Source: Moraxella bovis (GTDB lineage: Bacteria; Pseudomonadota; Gammaproteobacteria; Pseudomonadales; Moraxellaceae). Taken from it: DNA of 33,748 bases. The stretch spans positions 1 to 33,748 of the forward strand of contig NZ_MUXV01000021.1 in assembly GCF_002014975.1 (NCBI RefSeq), read 5' to 3'. Positions 5,149-13,300 of this stretch are shown here, piece by piece (the stretch's first letter is position 1; each line of letters starts with the position of its first letter). Position numbers and translations under genes: made by a program. The notes beneath the pieces were generated by a model. The model had not been told where the DNA came from. It did not search any database and saw nothing but the letters and a program-made list of their open reading frames with translations.

Positions 5149-5437
5149 AGTAATCTTCCGCTTGGTTGTGTCCAGCTTTAAAAGCCGTGATGATTGTGAT
5201 ATTGTATTCGTCTATTTCAACCCACGCAACAGTAAGCAGTCTGCCTTTATTGCTCAATCCAACTGTTGCCATACGCATTTCATCATAATCAAATCGGCTA
5301 TCAATGTCAGTTAGACGGTATGGGTCTTCAAAAACGGATACGGCTTCTTCAATCTCAATTTTGCGTTTATCATAAGTGGCGTGCCATTTGTCATCTCGCC
5401 AATGAAAGGTTATTCCGTAAATTTGAAAAATCGGCAT
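5129..5437 (-). CDS. brnT: BrnT ribonuclease toxin
   Basis: 102 residues from the ATG at 5437; an in-frame TTG at 5476 falls inside traM and is rejected. The sequence EEAVSVFEDPYRL, DEMRMATVGLSNKGRLLTVAWVE and ITAFKA follows the BrnT (DUF497) pattern of a conserved VFxDP turn, RxxxxG and GRLLxVxxTE strands and an I-S/T-A-R/F-KA ending. BrnT has a RelE-like fold and cleaves RNA when free of BrnA. The tryptophan near the start (HWRDDKW) and the arginines and glutamate of the core are kept. The gene starts 8 bp after the traM stop, so the toxin-antitoxin pair is carried in the relaxosome operon. Confidence 0.8.
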   Translation of the reverse strand: MPIFQIYGITFHWRDDKWHATYDKRKIEIEEAVSVFEDPYRLTDIDSRFDYDEMRMATVGLSNKGRLLTVAWVEIDEYNITIITAFKAGHNQAEDYYAYRQI

Positions 5438-5445
5438 ATTCCACC

Positions 5446-5970
5446 CTATCTTACCACCAAAAACACCAGTAAGCAAGCAATTACACCCGCCACCAAACCT
5501 CCTACACCAAACAGTACTTCTCTTTGGCTAAATGCCTTATCTTTGGCTTGGATTGCCATCATCTGCTGGTATTTATCATCAATCTTGGCAAGGTGCTTGG
5601 CGAAGTTGTCGCTGGTGTCTTGTTCGTGATTGACTTGGAGCTTGGTTAAAATCATATTTAAATCTTTGGCTTTTTCGTCAAAGCTAGCCAAAATGGTGTT
5701 GGTAACTTCGGCAATATTTTGGCGAATTTCGCTCACATCGTGGTCTAGGATTGCAAGCTGGGTGTTGCTTTTTAGGGCAATGTCTGTCATTTCATCTTGA
5801 AATTGAGCGTTAAAAATACCAGCCCATTCCCTAAAATCTTCTTTGGTGTCTTCGAGAACTTGTTGAAAACCAATAATGACTTCCACAAGGGGGTCATCTT
5901 CGGTTATTTTGGTGTTGGTCTTTTTAAAAATTTCTTGAATTATCAACTCTTTTTCGTTGGTTTTAGTCAT
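5446..5970 (-). CDS. traM: TraM-like IncP-type transfer protein, C-terminal membrane anchor
   Basis: 174 residues from the ATG at 5970 (GGAG 7 nt upstream; a TTG six codons earlier is rejected). ELIIQEIFKKTNTKITEDDPLVEVIIGFQQVLED resembles the N-terminus of IncP TraM (a helix, then a DDPI/L motif). A long helical, probably coiled-coil region follows (about 40-145). A single membrane helix closes the protein (VLFGVGGLVAGVIACLLVFLVV). Gene order traK-traL-traM next to oriT is that of RP4. RP4 TraM is needed for efficient transfer, but its exact job is not well defined. The name rests on topology and gene order as much as on sequence. Confidence 0.65.
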   Translation of the reverse strand: MTKTNEKELIIQEIFKKTNTKITEDDPLVEVIIGFQQVLEDTKEDFREWAGIFNAQFQDEMTDIALKSNTQLAILDHDVSEIRQNIAEVTNTILASFDEKAKDLNMILTKLQVNHEQDTSDNFAKHLAKIDDKYQQMMAIQAKDKAFSQREVLFGVGGLVAGVIACLLVFLVVR

Positions 5971-6025
5971 TTGATTGCTCCAAGTCAAAAAGGCGATAGC
6001 ATTACTACTGTCGCCCTACCCTGAT

Positions 6026-6766
6026 TTATGCTTGATTGAAAACTGCGTCAATTTGGGCATTAATATCCTGCTCTATGCGGTGTAAGCGAGTTTTGCCAAA
6101 AAATTCAAATACTTTTTCATCTTCCTTAACATCAGCAAAAGTCATACCGTGCTTAATCATTGTTTTGAAGTCTTTCTCAAAAGTATCAGCGTTTAGCTTT
6201 TTGAGTTTGATTGACCCAATGATATTGTCAAAAGTTTTATAGGCTTTTGTTTGGGTAAATTCAGTTGTTGGTTTACCAAAATATTCATTTTCCCAAACAA
6301 TGATACCAACATTGCTGTAAGTTTCTGTTAATTTGAGCAAGCATTTCTTTGTGTCATCTTCTGCTTGTCCGTAATTGATTGGGATATGAAGATACATTGT
6401 TTTATCAAAATCTTTGATAATATCAGGAATACCCATAATGGTTAAATAGTTGTTAAGTGGCAAATATTCTCCTGAACCAGTATCAACCAAAAATGTTGAG
6501 TTTTCACTTTGTAAAAAATCTTGTAAAAACACATCAAATTTTGATTGGTCTACAATATTTTCATCGTCCTTAATAATGTCAATCTGTTTAACATTTAGAC
6601 TTTTATAACTTGCCAATGTTTTGTTATTTGGGTCAATGTCAATAATTGACAAATTACCAACTTTGTTTGAAAGGTATTGAGCCATTAAAGAGCTAACAAC
6701 ACTTTTGCCAACTCCGCCTTTGGATTGCATTACAAAATGAATGCTGTTTTCTAGTGGGTAGGTCAT
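6026..6766 (-). CDS. traL: TraL-like P-loop ATPase of the traKLM operon
   Basis: 246 residues. IHFVMQSKGGVGKSVVSSLMAQYL is a deviant Walker A motif of the ParA/MinD class (lysines at 16 and 21). IDIDPNNKTLASYKSLNV follows, then LVDTGSGEYLPLNNYL, matching the IncP TraL layout (KGGVGKS; DTDPxNxTFxxYxALNV; IDNGASSFVPLxxYL). RP4 TraL is an accessory transfer ATPase encoded directly after the oriT-binding TraK. A plasmid-partition ParA is the main alternative, but no parB or parS is seen and the neighbours are traK and traM. AAAGGAA precedes the ATG. Confidence 0.8.
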   Translation of the reverse strand: MTYPLENSIHFVMQSKGGVGKSVVSSLMAQYLSNKVGNLSIIDIDPNNKTLASYKSLNVKQIDIIKDDENIVDQSKFDVFLQDFLQSENSTFLVDTGSGEYLPLNNYLTIMGIPDIIKDFDKTMYLHIPINYGQAEDDTKKCLLKLTETYSNVGIIVWENEYFGKPTTEFTQTKAYKTFDNIIGSIKLKKLNADTFEKDFKTMIKHGMTFADVKEDEKVFEFFGKTRLHRIEQDINAQIDAVFNQA

Positions 6767-6777
6767 AATAATTTCCT

Positions 6778-7113
6778 TTAATTAAAGTAGTCTTTTAAAT
6801 CAGTTTCTTCATCTTTTTCAAATAAAGGTTCTGATAAAGTAGCTACTTGTGGTTTTGGTTTAAATAAGGTTTTTTTTGTTTCTGTATTCTCATTGTTTGT
6901 TTCCGATTTCTCTGAACTAACAATTACTTGATTTGAGAAACTATCTTTATTTTTTCTATAAAGATACCCTATTGCCTGTGGTGTTACTTCAATGCCGAAC
7001 TCGCTTTTAAGGTGTTCAGCAATGGCACGATAACTGTAATTATGGTACTCATCGGAACGCATTTTAACGATTTGGCGTATCGCAACAACAGGCACTTTGT
7101 CTTTTTCAGCCAT
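6778..7113 (-). CDS. traK: TraK-like oriT-binding protein
   Basis: 111 residues. VAIRQIVKMRSDEYHNYSYRAIAEHLKSEFGIEVTPQAIGYLYRK is a helix-turn-helix-like segment resembling the TraK/TraD_N pattern (VxxALxxGYSLxxIYxxLxxxGxIxxSYxTFxxYVxR). The C-terminal half (about 62-111) is low-complexity and ends in an acidic tail. IncP TraK binds and bends intrinsically curved DNA beside nic in oriT. Phased AAAACATT repeats lie directly upstream of this gene and overlap its two promoters, so autorepression is likely. AAGGG 6 nt before ATG is a strong ribosome site. Confidence 0.75.
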   Translation of the reverse strand: MAEKDKVPVVAIRQIVKMRSDEYHNYSYRAIAEHLKSEFGIEVTPQAIGYLYRKNKDSFSNQVIVSSEKSETNNENTETKKTLFKPKPQVATLSEPLFEKDEETDLKDYFN

Positions 7114-7142
7114 AATTAGCCCTTATTGTAACGGTTTAAAAC

Positions 7143-7171
7143 ATTGTAAAACACTTTAAAACATTTGTCAA
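7143..7171 (-). promoter_or_regulatory. traK proximal promoter (P1)
   Basis: Minus strand TTGACA (7171-7166), 17 bp, TACAAT (7148-7143). Transcription would begin near 7136, 23 bp before the traK ATG at 7113. The promoter overlaps the first phased repeat triplet. Confidence 0.75.
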
Positions 7172-7173
7172 GG

Positions 7174-7190
7174 TCTAATCTATGATTAGA
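7174..7190. promoter_or_regulatory. Inverted repeat TCTAATC-TAT-GATTAGA
   Basis: A perfect 7-bp inverted repeat between the two traK promoters and between the two AAAACATT triplets. A possible operator or protein site in oriT. Confidence 0.5.
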
Positions 7191-7194
7191 AAAC

Positions 7195-7223
7195 ATTTTA
7201 AAACATTGAAAAACGATTGTCAA
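7195..7223 (-). promoter_or_regulatory. traK distal promoter (P2)
   Basis: Minus strand TTGACA (7223-7218), 17 bp, TAAAAT (7200-7195). It lies 52 bp upstream of P1 with the same placement relative to the AAAACATT repeats, suggesting duplication of a promoter-operator unit. Confidence 0.7.
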
Positions 7224-7370
7224 GCATTTTTGAAAATAATTGAAAACAAAAACAAACATTTTAAAATAAAATCATAAAAATCAATCATTTGTAGAAAGCA
7301 TTTGAAAACAAATAGCAACCACGCTCACAATCCCAACCCATAAAACTGACATTTTTTCTTTGTTTTTTCT

Positions 7371-7391
7371 AGTGCAGGATAGGCTAACGCC
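7371..7391 (-). other. oriT nic region, RP4-like core
   Basis: The minus strand reads GCCTATCCTGCAC, matching the IncP/RP4 nic core (CCTATCCTG then C, cleaved after the G). Cleavage is predicted between 7375 and 7374. A small inverted repeat GGC-TAAC-GCC (7382-7391) abuts the core where RP4 has its TraJ-bound palindrome. The surroundings are the RP4 arrangement: traK with bent repeats on one side, and the relaxosome accessory protein and relaxase genes on the other. The T-strand is predicted to leave towards lower coordinates, so the relaxase gene enters last. Confidence 0.8.
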
Positions 7392-7399
7392 GTCAAATA

Positions 7400-7408
7400 T
7401 GGTACAAT
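7400..7408 (+). promoter_or_regulatory. Promoter of the relaxosome accessory/relaxase operon (TGGTACAAT)
   Basis: An extended -10 (TGG then TACAAT 7403-7408). The -35 position, 17 bp upstream, reads TAGGCT (7380-7385) and is poor. It overlaps the nic-proximal palindrome, so relaxosome binding would repress it. Confidence 0.5.
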
Positions 7409-7444
7409 ATTGGTTGTTATTATTGTTGCTGGTTGGATTGTTTT

Positions 7445-8113
7445 ATGGCTAACACACCTTTCAAGCTCTTGGGGCTGACCCAAGACCATAAAGATTTTTT
7501 GCATCGCTACGCTCAAAATGAGCTTGGCACATCATCACGCACCAAAGCAATTTTGGCAATCATTGACAAGGCAATGGACATTGAACGGCTAACAAGCCAA
7601 GATGATTTTGGCAATCAAAACTCAAAAGATGAGTTGAGAAAACAAGCCATAGAAAACAAGAAAAATCAAATCTCACAGCACCAAGAAAAAATAGAAAATC
7701 ATACCAAAGAGATAAACCAAGCAAAATTGCAAAATAACCAAGAACTTCTTAAAATACTATCAAGAAAAAAACTTGCTATAAAAAAGAAAAGACTGCAATT
7801 ATCCATACCCATATATGATTATGAGTATTTGGAAAAATTGGCAAAAAATAGCAATAGCTCTATTCAATACTATATCACAGTTGTAATAATTCATCATTTG
7901 TACAATGAAAAAAGATTGTTGGGAAATGAAATAGAGATTTTAAAAAAATCTAATTATGAATTATATAAGATTGGTGTAAATGTCAATCAAATTGCAAAAG
8001 CAAATAATGCTGGCAATATGATAGAATTACCAATAAATCAACTTTATAAAAAAATCCAAGAACATATTGGTATTGTGCAAAGTTTATTAAAAACAAGCAC
8101 AGGGATTTATTAA
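7445..8113 (+). CDS. MobC/TraJ-like relaxosome accessory protein
   Basis: 222 residues from the ATG at 7445 (a TTG at 7433 is also in frame). The N-terminus (FKLLGLTQDHKDFLHRYAQNELGTSSRTKAILAIIDKAM) looks like a ribbon-helix-helix or short helical DNA-binding domain. The middle (about 60-125) is a lysine/glutamine-rich coiled coil. The C-terminus (LLGNEIEILKKSNYELYKIGVNVNQIAKANNAG) is the MobC signature NYxLxxIGxNxNQIAxxxN. MobC and TraJ proteins bind next to nic and load the relaxase. The gene starts about 60 bp from nic and precedes the relaxase, as traJ precedes traI in RP4. It is longer than RP4 TraJ (about 120 residues). Confidence 0.75.
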   Translation: MANTPFKLLGLTQDHKDFLHRYAQNELGTSSRTKAILAIIDKAMDIERLTSQDDFGNQNSKDELRKQAIENKKNQISQHQEKIENHTKEINQAKLQNNQELLKILSRKKLAIKKKRLQLSIPIYDYEYLEKLAKNSNSSIQYYITVVIIHHLYNEKRLLGNEIEILKKSNYELYKIGVNVNQIAKANNAGNMIELPINQLYKKIQEHIGIVQSLLKTSTGIY

Positions 8114-8155
8114 AGTTATCACATGAAAGATATTTTAGATAAAATTGAGTAGGTT

Positions 8156-9058
8156 GTGTCAAACATATATGATAATCCTGATTATTGGTTTAGTGGAACG
8201 CCAAAAAAAACCAAAAAATCTGCTAGTAGTGGCGGTGTTCCTTCTATTAGCTCTACAAGACGCAATCATAAGGCTAATGCCAAAAAAACAGCTTTAAATG
8301 CGGTAAAAGGGATTAATAAAAAACTACCACAGGTTGTTGTTAAAATAAGCGGTTCGTCCAAAGGGGTTAATAAAGCTCAATCGCACGCTGACTACATTGG
8401 ACGCAATGGCAAGGTTGAGATAGAAGACCAAGACGGCAATAAGTATAATGGCAAGAATGAACAAAAAGACTTGCTGGGTTCGTGGAGTGCTATGGGTATG
8501 CACGACAAACACGAGACAGGTTCACGCAAGGAAGCGTTTCACTTTGTCTTTTCAATGCCAAAAGGTACGAACCCTGACGCTATGAAGACGGCGGTAAGAA
8601 ACTTGGTTAAAGAAGAATTTGACGGTCATAAATTCTTCATGGCACAGCATTTGGATACAGATAGCCCACATTGTCATGTATTGCTAAATGCAACAAATGA
8701 CAAGGGCGAACGGTTAAATCCTAGAAAGCAGGATTTGCATAATTATAGAGTGGCTTTTGTGGCAAAGCTCAAAGAGCAGGGCATAGAAGCGACCGCTACA
8801 CGGCGAATACATCAATTTAAGTATCAAGACAATAAAAGTCAAGGTTCACTACATAAGAATGCACGCACAGGGGTAGGGCAGGGCGGTAAGAAGCCGACCG
8901 CCAGCCAACTAAAAGCCATACAAGCAACCCACAGCGAAGTCGCCAAACAATATAAGGCGTATGCGGACAACTTACCAAGCGACCAAGCGGAATTAAAGGC
9001 AGAAATCAAAAAAATGGTTGAGAGTAAGGCGACAAAAGATAAGGGCAGGGGGCGTTAG
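8156..9058 (+). CDS. Short MOB-P-type relaxase (nuclease domain only)
   Basis: 300 residues from a GTG at 8156; GAG (8147-8149) is 6 nt upstream. Motif I is AQSHADYIGRNG, with Tyr80 as likely nucleophile. Motif III is QHLDTDSPHCHVLLNA (His165, Asp167, His172, His174), the metal-binding HxDxxxPHxH of MOB-P relaxases. It nicks oriT and stays on the 5' end of the T-strand. The protein ends soon after the nuclease domain, in a basic tail, whereas RP4 TraI has a long C-terminal region. Residues 1-55 are a basic, low-complexity lead. A nine-codon ATG frame (8123-8152) ends 3 bp before the GTG and may aid coupling. Confidence 0.85.
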   Translation: MSNIYDNPDYWFSGTPKKTKKSASSGGVPSISSTRRNHKANAKKTALNAVKGINKKLPQVVVKISGSSKGVNKAQSHADYIGRNGKVEIEDQDGNKYNGKNEQKDLLGSWSAMGMHDKHETGSRKEAFHFVFSMPKGTNPDAMKTAVRNLVKEEFDGHKFFMAQHLDTDSPHCHVLLNATNDKGERLNPRKQDLHNYRVAFVAKLKEQGIEATATRRIHQFKYQDNKSQGSLHKNARTGVGQGGKKPTASQLKAIQATHSEVAKQYKAYADNLPSDQAELKAEIKKMVESKATKDKGRGR

Positions 9059-9065
9059 ATTGTAT

Positions 9066-9500
9066 CTATCTAATAAAGGTAAAAGTAATGCTTTCTACAT
9101 TTTCTTTATCTATAAAAATCTGCTCTTGGATACAGTTTTTATTAGGTTTTGGACAGTTTAAAATGGGGTAAAGTGGCACAGTTAAAACAGATAATTCACG
9201 CATAAAAGGGCGATAAGTAACTATGCCAGTATACTCACAGTTGCCCCCAGCCTTGCAGGTGTGTAAGGTTATTTTGGCAATATTGCCACCATTATAGACA
9301 TAATTTTGATGATAAGTAACCCAAACAAGGATAGCAACCAGCATAAGGGCAAATAGCTTATATAGAGATTGAATAAATTTAAGGGCATTATAGTATTTTT
9401 CTAAATGACTTTCTCGCTGGACTGGCAAGAGTGCAAGATAACAAGCGTATGCGGTAACTATTATAAGCCACCAAGATAAATTAAGCTGGTCTAAATTCAT
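9066..9500 (-). CDS. Small inner-membrane protein, unknown
   Basis: 144 residues. Two membrane helices (about 9-26, WWLIIVTAYACYLALLPV, and 49-65, LFALMLVAILVWVTYHQ) are followed by a domain of about 75 residues on the far side. That domain has four or five cysteines (HTCKAGGNCEY, LNCPKPNKNC), suggesting disulphides in the periplasm. I recognise no family. It converges on the relaxase gene with a 7-bp gap and no terminator hairpin between them. The ribosome site is weak (AAGAT). An exclusion or envelope protein is possible. Confidence 0.55.
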   Translation of the reverse strand: MNLDQLNLSWWLIIVTAYACYLALLPVQRESHLEKYYNALKFIQSLYKLFALMLVAILVWVTYHQNYVYNGGNIAKITLHTCKAGGNCEYTGIVTYRPFMRELSVLTVPLYPILNCPKPNKNCIQEQIFIDKENVESITFTFIR

Positions 9501-9572
9501 ATTTTATCTTATTCTCTTAATAATCAAAGATACTCACTTTTTATAGTAATATCTTTGGGATTAAAATTTTAT

Positions 9573-9631
9573 CAATAGGGTACACCCTATTGGGAATATT
9601 ATACACCCCATAAAATCGGTGTCAATAGGGT
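9573..9631. promoter_or_regulatory. Palindromic sites upstream of the resolvase (candidate res / operator)
   Basis: CAATAGGGT-AC-ACCCTATTG (9573-9592) is a 9-bp inverted repeat. The half site CAATAGGGT recurs at 9623-9631. TACACCC(T/C)AT occurs at 9581 and 9602, 21 bp apart, and an ACACC...GGTGT pair (from 9604 to 9622) completes a second looser dyad. Serine resolvases bind pairs of inverted half-sites upstream of their own gene and repress it. Position and symmetry fit a res site, but the three-subsite layout is not clear. Confidence 0.5.
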
Positions 9632-9696
9632 TGCATTTGATTTTTTGGGAAATAAGTCGCATAATAACCAATATTTTCTATTGAGACAAAGAAAAA

Positions 9697-10347
9697 ATGA
9701 AAGACTCATTAGACCAAGACCGAACGATTGACATAGACGAACTAAATACTCAAAAAGTACAGACTGTTGGATATATCCGAGTATCCACCGCCGAGCAAAA
9801 TACAGACCGCCAGCTTGACGGTATCATGCTAGATAGGGTATTTGTTGATAAAATGACTGGTAGCACCAAAGACCGCCCCCAGCTCAATGAGCTTTTAAAT
9901 TATGTGCGGTATGGCGATACAGTCATTGTACACAGTCTTGATAGACTGGCAAGAAGCCTTGAAGACCTAATTTCAATCATCAACCAACTTAACAAAAAAG
10001 GTGTCATTTTCAAATCTATCAAAGATAATCTAACCTTTGACGGCTCAAACAATAGTCCTATGGATAAGTTTTTTTTGCATATCTTGGGGGCGGTGTCTGA
10101 ATTGGAACGTGCTTTAATCCGAGAAAGACAAAAAGAAGGCATAGAAAAAGCCAAGAAAAAGGGGGTCTATAAAGGGCGAAAATCAGTATTAACCACCGAT
10201 ATAATCGCCCAAATAGAAAGCCTGCTGGTAGAGCGTAACTCATCTGTTGAGAACTACAAAACTATGAGTAATACCGACATTGCAAAACAAGTCGGTATTA
10301 GTAAGTCTAGCCTTTATCGCTATTTGGACAAAAGAGAAAAGGGGTAG
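9697..10347 (+). CDS. Serine recombinase (resolvase/invertase family)
   Basis: 216 residues. GYIRVSTAEQNTDRQLDG places the catalytic serine at residue 30. VDKMTGSTKDRPQLNELL, VHSLDRLARS and the DLxxIINQLNKKGVIFKSIKDNL region complete the catalytic domain. ELERALIRERQKEGIEKAKKKGVYKGRK is the long E helix, and MSNTDIAKQVGISKSSLYRYL the C-terminal helix-turn-helix. It most likely resolves plasmid multimers at the palindromic sites upstream (9573-9631). The N-terminus carries about 22 extra residues before the usual start of the domain; the first ATG is at 9697 with only a weak ribosome site. It converges on the primase gene with a 6-bp gap. Confidence 0.9.
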   Translation: MKDSLDQDRTIDIDELNTQKVQTVGYIRVSTAEQNTDRQLDGIMLDRVFVDKMTGSTKDRPQLNELLNYVRYGDTVIVHSLDRLARSLEDLISIINQLNKKGVIFKSIKDNLTFDGSNNSPMDKFFLHILGAVSELERALIRERQKEGIEKAKKKGVYKGRKSVLTTDIIAQIESLLVERNSSVENYKTMSNTDIAKQVGISKSSLYRYLDKREKG

Positions 10348-10353
10348 TCAATC

Positions 10354-13300
10354 TTACAGCTTCCACCCACCTTGTTGATTATCTATTTGTTGGGCTTGTG
10401 GTGTTGGCTGGCTCATGGTGTTTTCAGGCGGTTTCTGCTCCACAGTTTGCGACTTTGGGGCTGTCAATACTTCCCCCTGTGCATATTGGGGTAATTTATT
10501 TTCCAAACGACTTAAAGCAAGTTCGGCTCGGATAGGTTCGTTAGCATATCTTAGGGGTATTTCTTTTCTCCACATCTGAATGGTATTGATATTCTCTTCA
10601 CTCATTGTAGGATAGTTTTGGCGGATAATATCAGGGTCTAATGGGTGCTTTTGTATTGTCTCCTGAACTGGTTGCCTTGATTGGGCTTGGTTCTGTGCCT
10701 TATCAATATTTTGTGGGTTGATAACCGCCAGTTGTTCTTTAATTTGGCGTTTGAGTTCATCAATGCCTTTATCTACAAGTACATCGTTCCAATCTTTGCC
10801 TGTGTCGCTTTTTTCAAATTGGGGTACTAGGATATACACATTCTGTACAGCTTGCTGTACGGCGACTGCGTCAATTAAACCTGCATTGACTTCTTTGCTG
10901 TGGTCGTTGTCCGCCCCAATATAGATTTTGCTATTTGGGTATTGGCTTCTTAATTCTTTGGCAATATCCATCAGCCCATTTTTGCCAAAAGCAACCACTA
11001 CACTTTGTCCTGTGTTTTCATGCAAAGTAGCCCCTGTTGCGTATCCTTCCGCCATGATGATAGGCTTGCCGTCTTCAAGGCTTCCCAAAGCGGTCATCAT
11101 GCTTTTCTTTTCTGCGTCTTTTAAAGCATACTTCTTGCTATTGTAAGCTATCGTTTCAAATGCTCTAATCTCGCCCTGTGCATTTGTTTGGGGGATAACA
11201 AGATTGCCACGTTGCAATACCAGCTTGTTATCAGGGTTGTTGGCAAGTAGATAAAAATACTGCTTTGGCGTATTGCCAATAGCGATATGAGCCTGTAAAT
11301 GCTCTGGAATGGAACTACTATCAGGCACAATGCGAGCTACGTTATTGGCGGTTACTTGTTTTTTAGCAAGGTAATTTTGCTTGGTGTCAGCAACTGGGGC
11401 AAAACTCATCAGCATTTTTGCACGTTCCGCCATTTTGTTTTCAAGGGCGATTTTTTCAGGGTCTTTTTGTGGTGCTTGCTGGGTTCTTGGTGTTGTTTGC
11501 GGTGCGGTAGCTGTTTTTGGGGTGTATGAGCTTTGAATAGGGGCGTGTCCGCCGTTGGCTCTTTCAACTGCTTCAATGGCTCTTAAAGCCAATAAATGCT
11601 CTGTTGGATAAGTCCATTCACTAACCCCATTTCTACTAAAATTGGTAATGCGTGCATACGGCACGCCATTGGGGTTAGGGTAGGCATGATACATCACATT
11701 CTTGTCGGTTGAGCCTTCATTGGCTAGGCGGTGTGGTCGCTCGTCAAAAATAGGGTGTCCTGTCGCCACAGCAATACCCATACTGCGTAAATGCTCTGTT
11801 AATGCCTGTTCAGGGGTCGGCACATAAGGGCGTGTCGTCCATTGTCGTACAGCGTCCTGATTGTCTTTGTGAGCAAACCAAAGTTTGTGTTGTAAATCAA
11901 ATTTAACAATACCCTGTGCCTTCAATTCTTGGATAGTTGGGTTATCAGACGGCTGGGTGTATAAATAAATTCGGTTGCTGGTATCATTGCTTGGGGTTTT
12001 TCCTGTGGAGTTCTCGGCTTGGCGTTCTTGGGGCAACCATTTTTTAAACTGGTTTAAATCAAGCCCTGCTGGGGCGTACCAAGTCTTATTGACATTATCC
12101 CACTTCGCCCCTAATGCTTTGGCTTGGTCTTTCTCGGCATAGGGTGTATTTAGCTTGGTTTTATATTGGGATATGTTGGGTGCTAGGGCGGTTTCCTGCG
12201 GTGCTTTGGCTGTTGGTGTGGGCTGTTGTTCCACTTGGGCTGTTGGCGGTGTGGATTGTGCCAGTTGATTTTGCCACAACCTTGAACTTGTAAACGCTTG
12301 TTCTATTTCTTTCGTATCCAATTCTTGTGCAAGACTAGACAACAGTACTTCTCGCCCCTTCGCTTCGCCATTTTCTATTCTTTGAATAGAAACATCATTG
12401 GCAACATTAACAACCAATAGACTGTTGCTATCTACTTGCTTTCTGTAACTGCCAACATTGATACCTTTTTCAAATCCGTTATTTTCCAAGAAACCGTTGA
12501 TAAACGCTTTATTTTCGGCGGAAGGCAACTGGCGAACTTGATTATCCTGTTCTTGGGTCGGCGGTGTCTGTTGTGGCTCACTTGGTGCATTTTCTTGTTT
12601 TTGTATTTCTAGTTCAGAAACCACCGTTTCGGCTGGTGTTGTCTCTTCAATAGCCAAAGTGTCGGCATGGATAATTGTTTCAGGCTCATATTGAACTGGA
12701 ACAAATTCTTTATCCAAGTCTTTTAGAGTATCAAAAACGGCGGTGTATGCTTTGCTAAACTGTTCCAGTTCATCTGTTTTGGGGTATGGGTATGCTTCAA
12801 GGTTCTTTTTCCAGTTCTGTTCGCTTCTGATATTAACCAAGAAATCATTTTTAATACCGTCCTTTGATAGCTCATGTTGGATATAGCCTTCAAAAGCCCT
12901 TGCGGTCATCTCAACCATTGTACCAAAATAGGGCTTGCCCCTAAGTCCGTCAGCATTGTTTGAACGTTGCTGGAAATCAGACTTGTTAATGGTTTCAATG
13001 AGTGATTTTAGACTTTCGTTCATTGGCTCGGTGCGTAAATTTGCACGCAACTTATTGCCTTCTGCACTCGCCCAAGTTTTGAAATCTTGTGTTGCCAGTC
13101 TTGTTGTTGAACTCATGTAGTCATCTAGGGCGTGCCACCACTCATGAGCAAGACTACCAGCTCCCCTTGTTTTTGTCAGGTTAATAACTTTTTCGTTCGG
13201 CTCATAGTGAGCAGACGCACTACCGCTACCCCTAGCTCCAAAAGCAATACCTAACCTACCATTTAAACCTATGGCTTTGGGTTCAATGTTCAGGGCTTTG

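Larger units (their letters stand above)
7138..7218. repeat. Helically phased AAAACATT repeats, candidate TraK sites
   Basis: AAAACATT or close variants (AAAACACT, AAAACGATT) start at 7138, 7148, 7158, 7190, 7200 and 7210. These are two triplets with exact 10-bp spacing, the triplets themselves 52 bp apart, and each triplet overlaps one traK promoter. A-tracts in helical phase bend DNA, as at the RP4 TraK region. More degenerate GAAAAC and GCATTT words continue to about 7315. Confidence 0.7.

Noticed and set aside
5438..5476. Upstream TTG start for brnT
   Set aside because: It lies inside traM without a ribosome site; the ATG at 5437 begins at the conserved part of the family.
6026..6766. 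ParA-type partition ATPase
   Set aside because: Walker A fits ParA in general, but the following motifs and the traK-traL-traM order fit IncP TraL better, and no parB or parS is visible.
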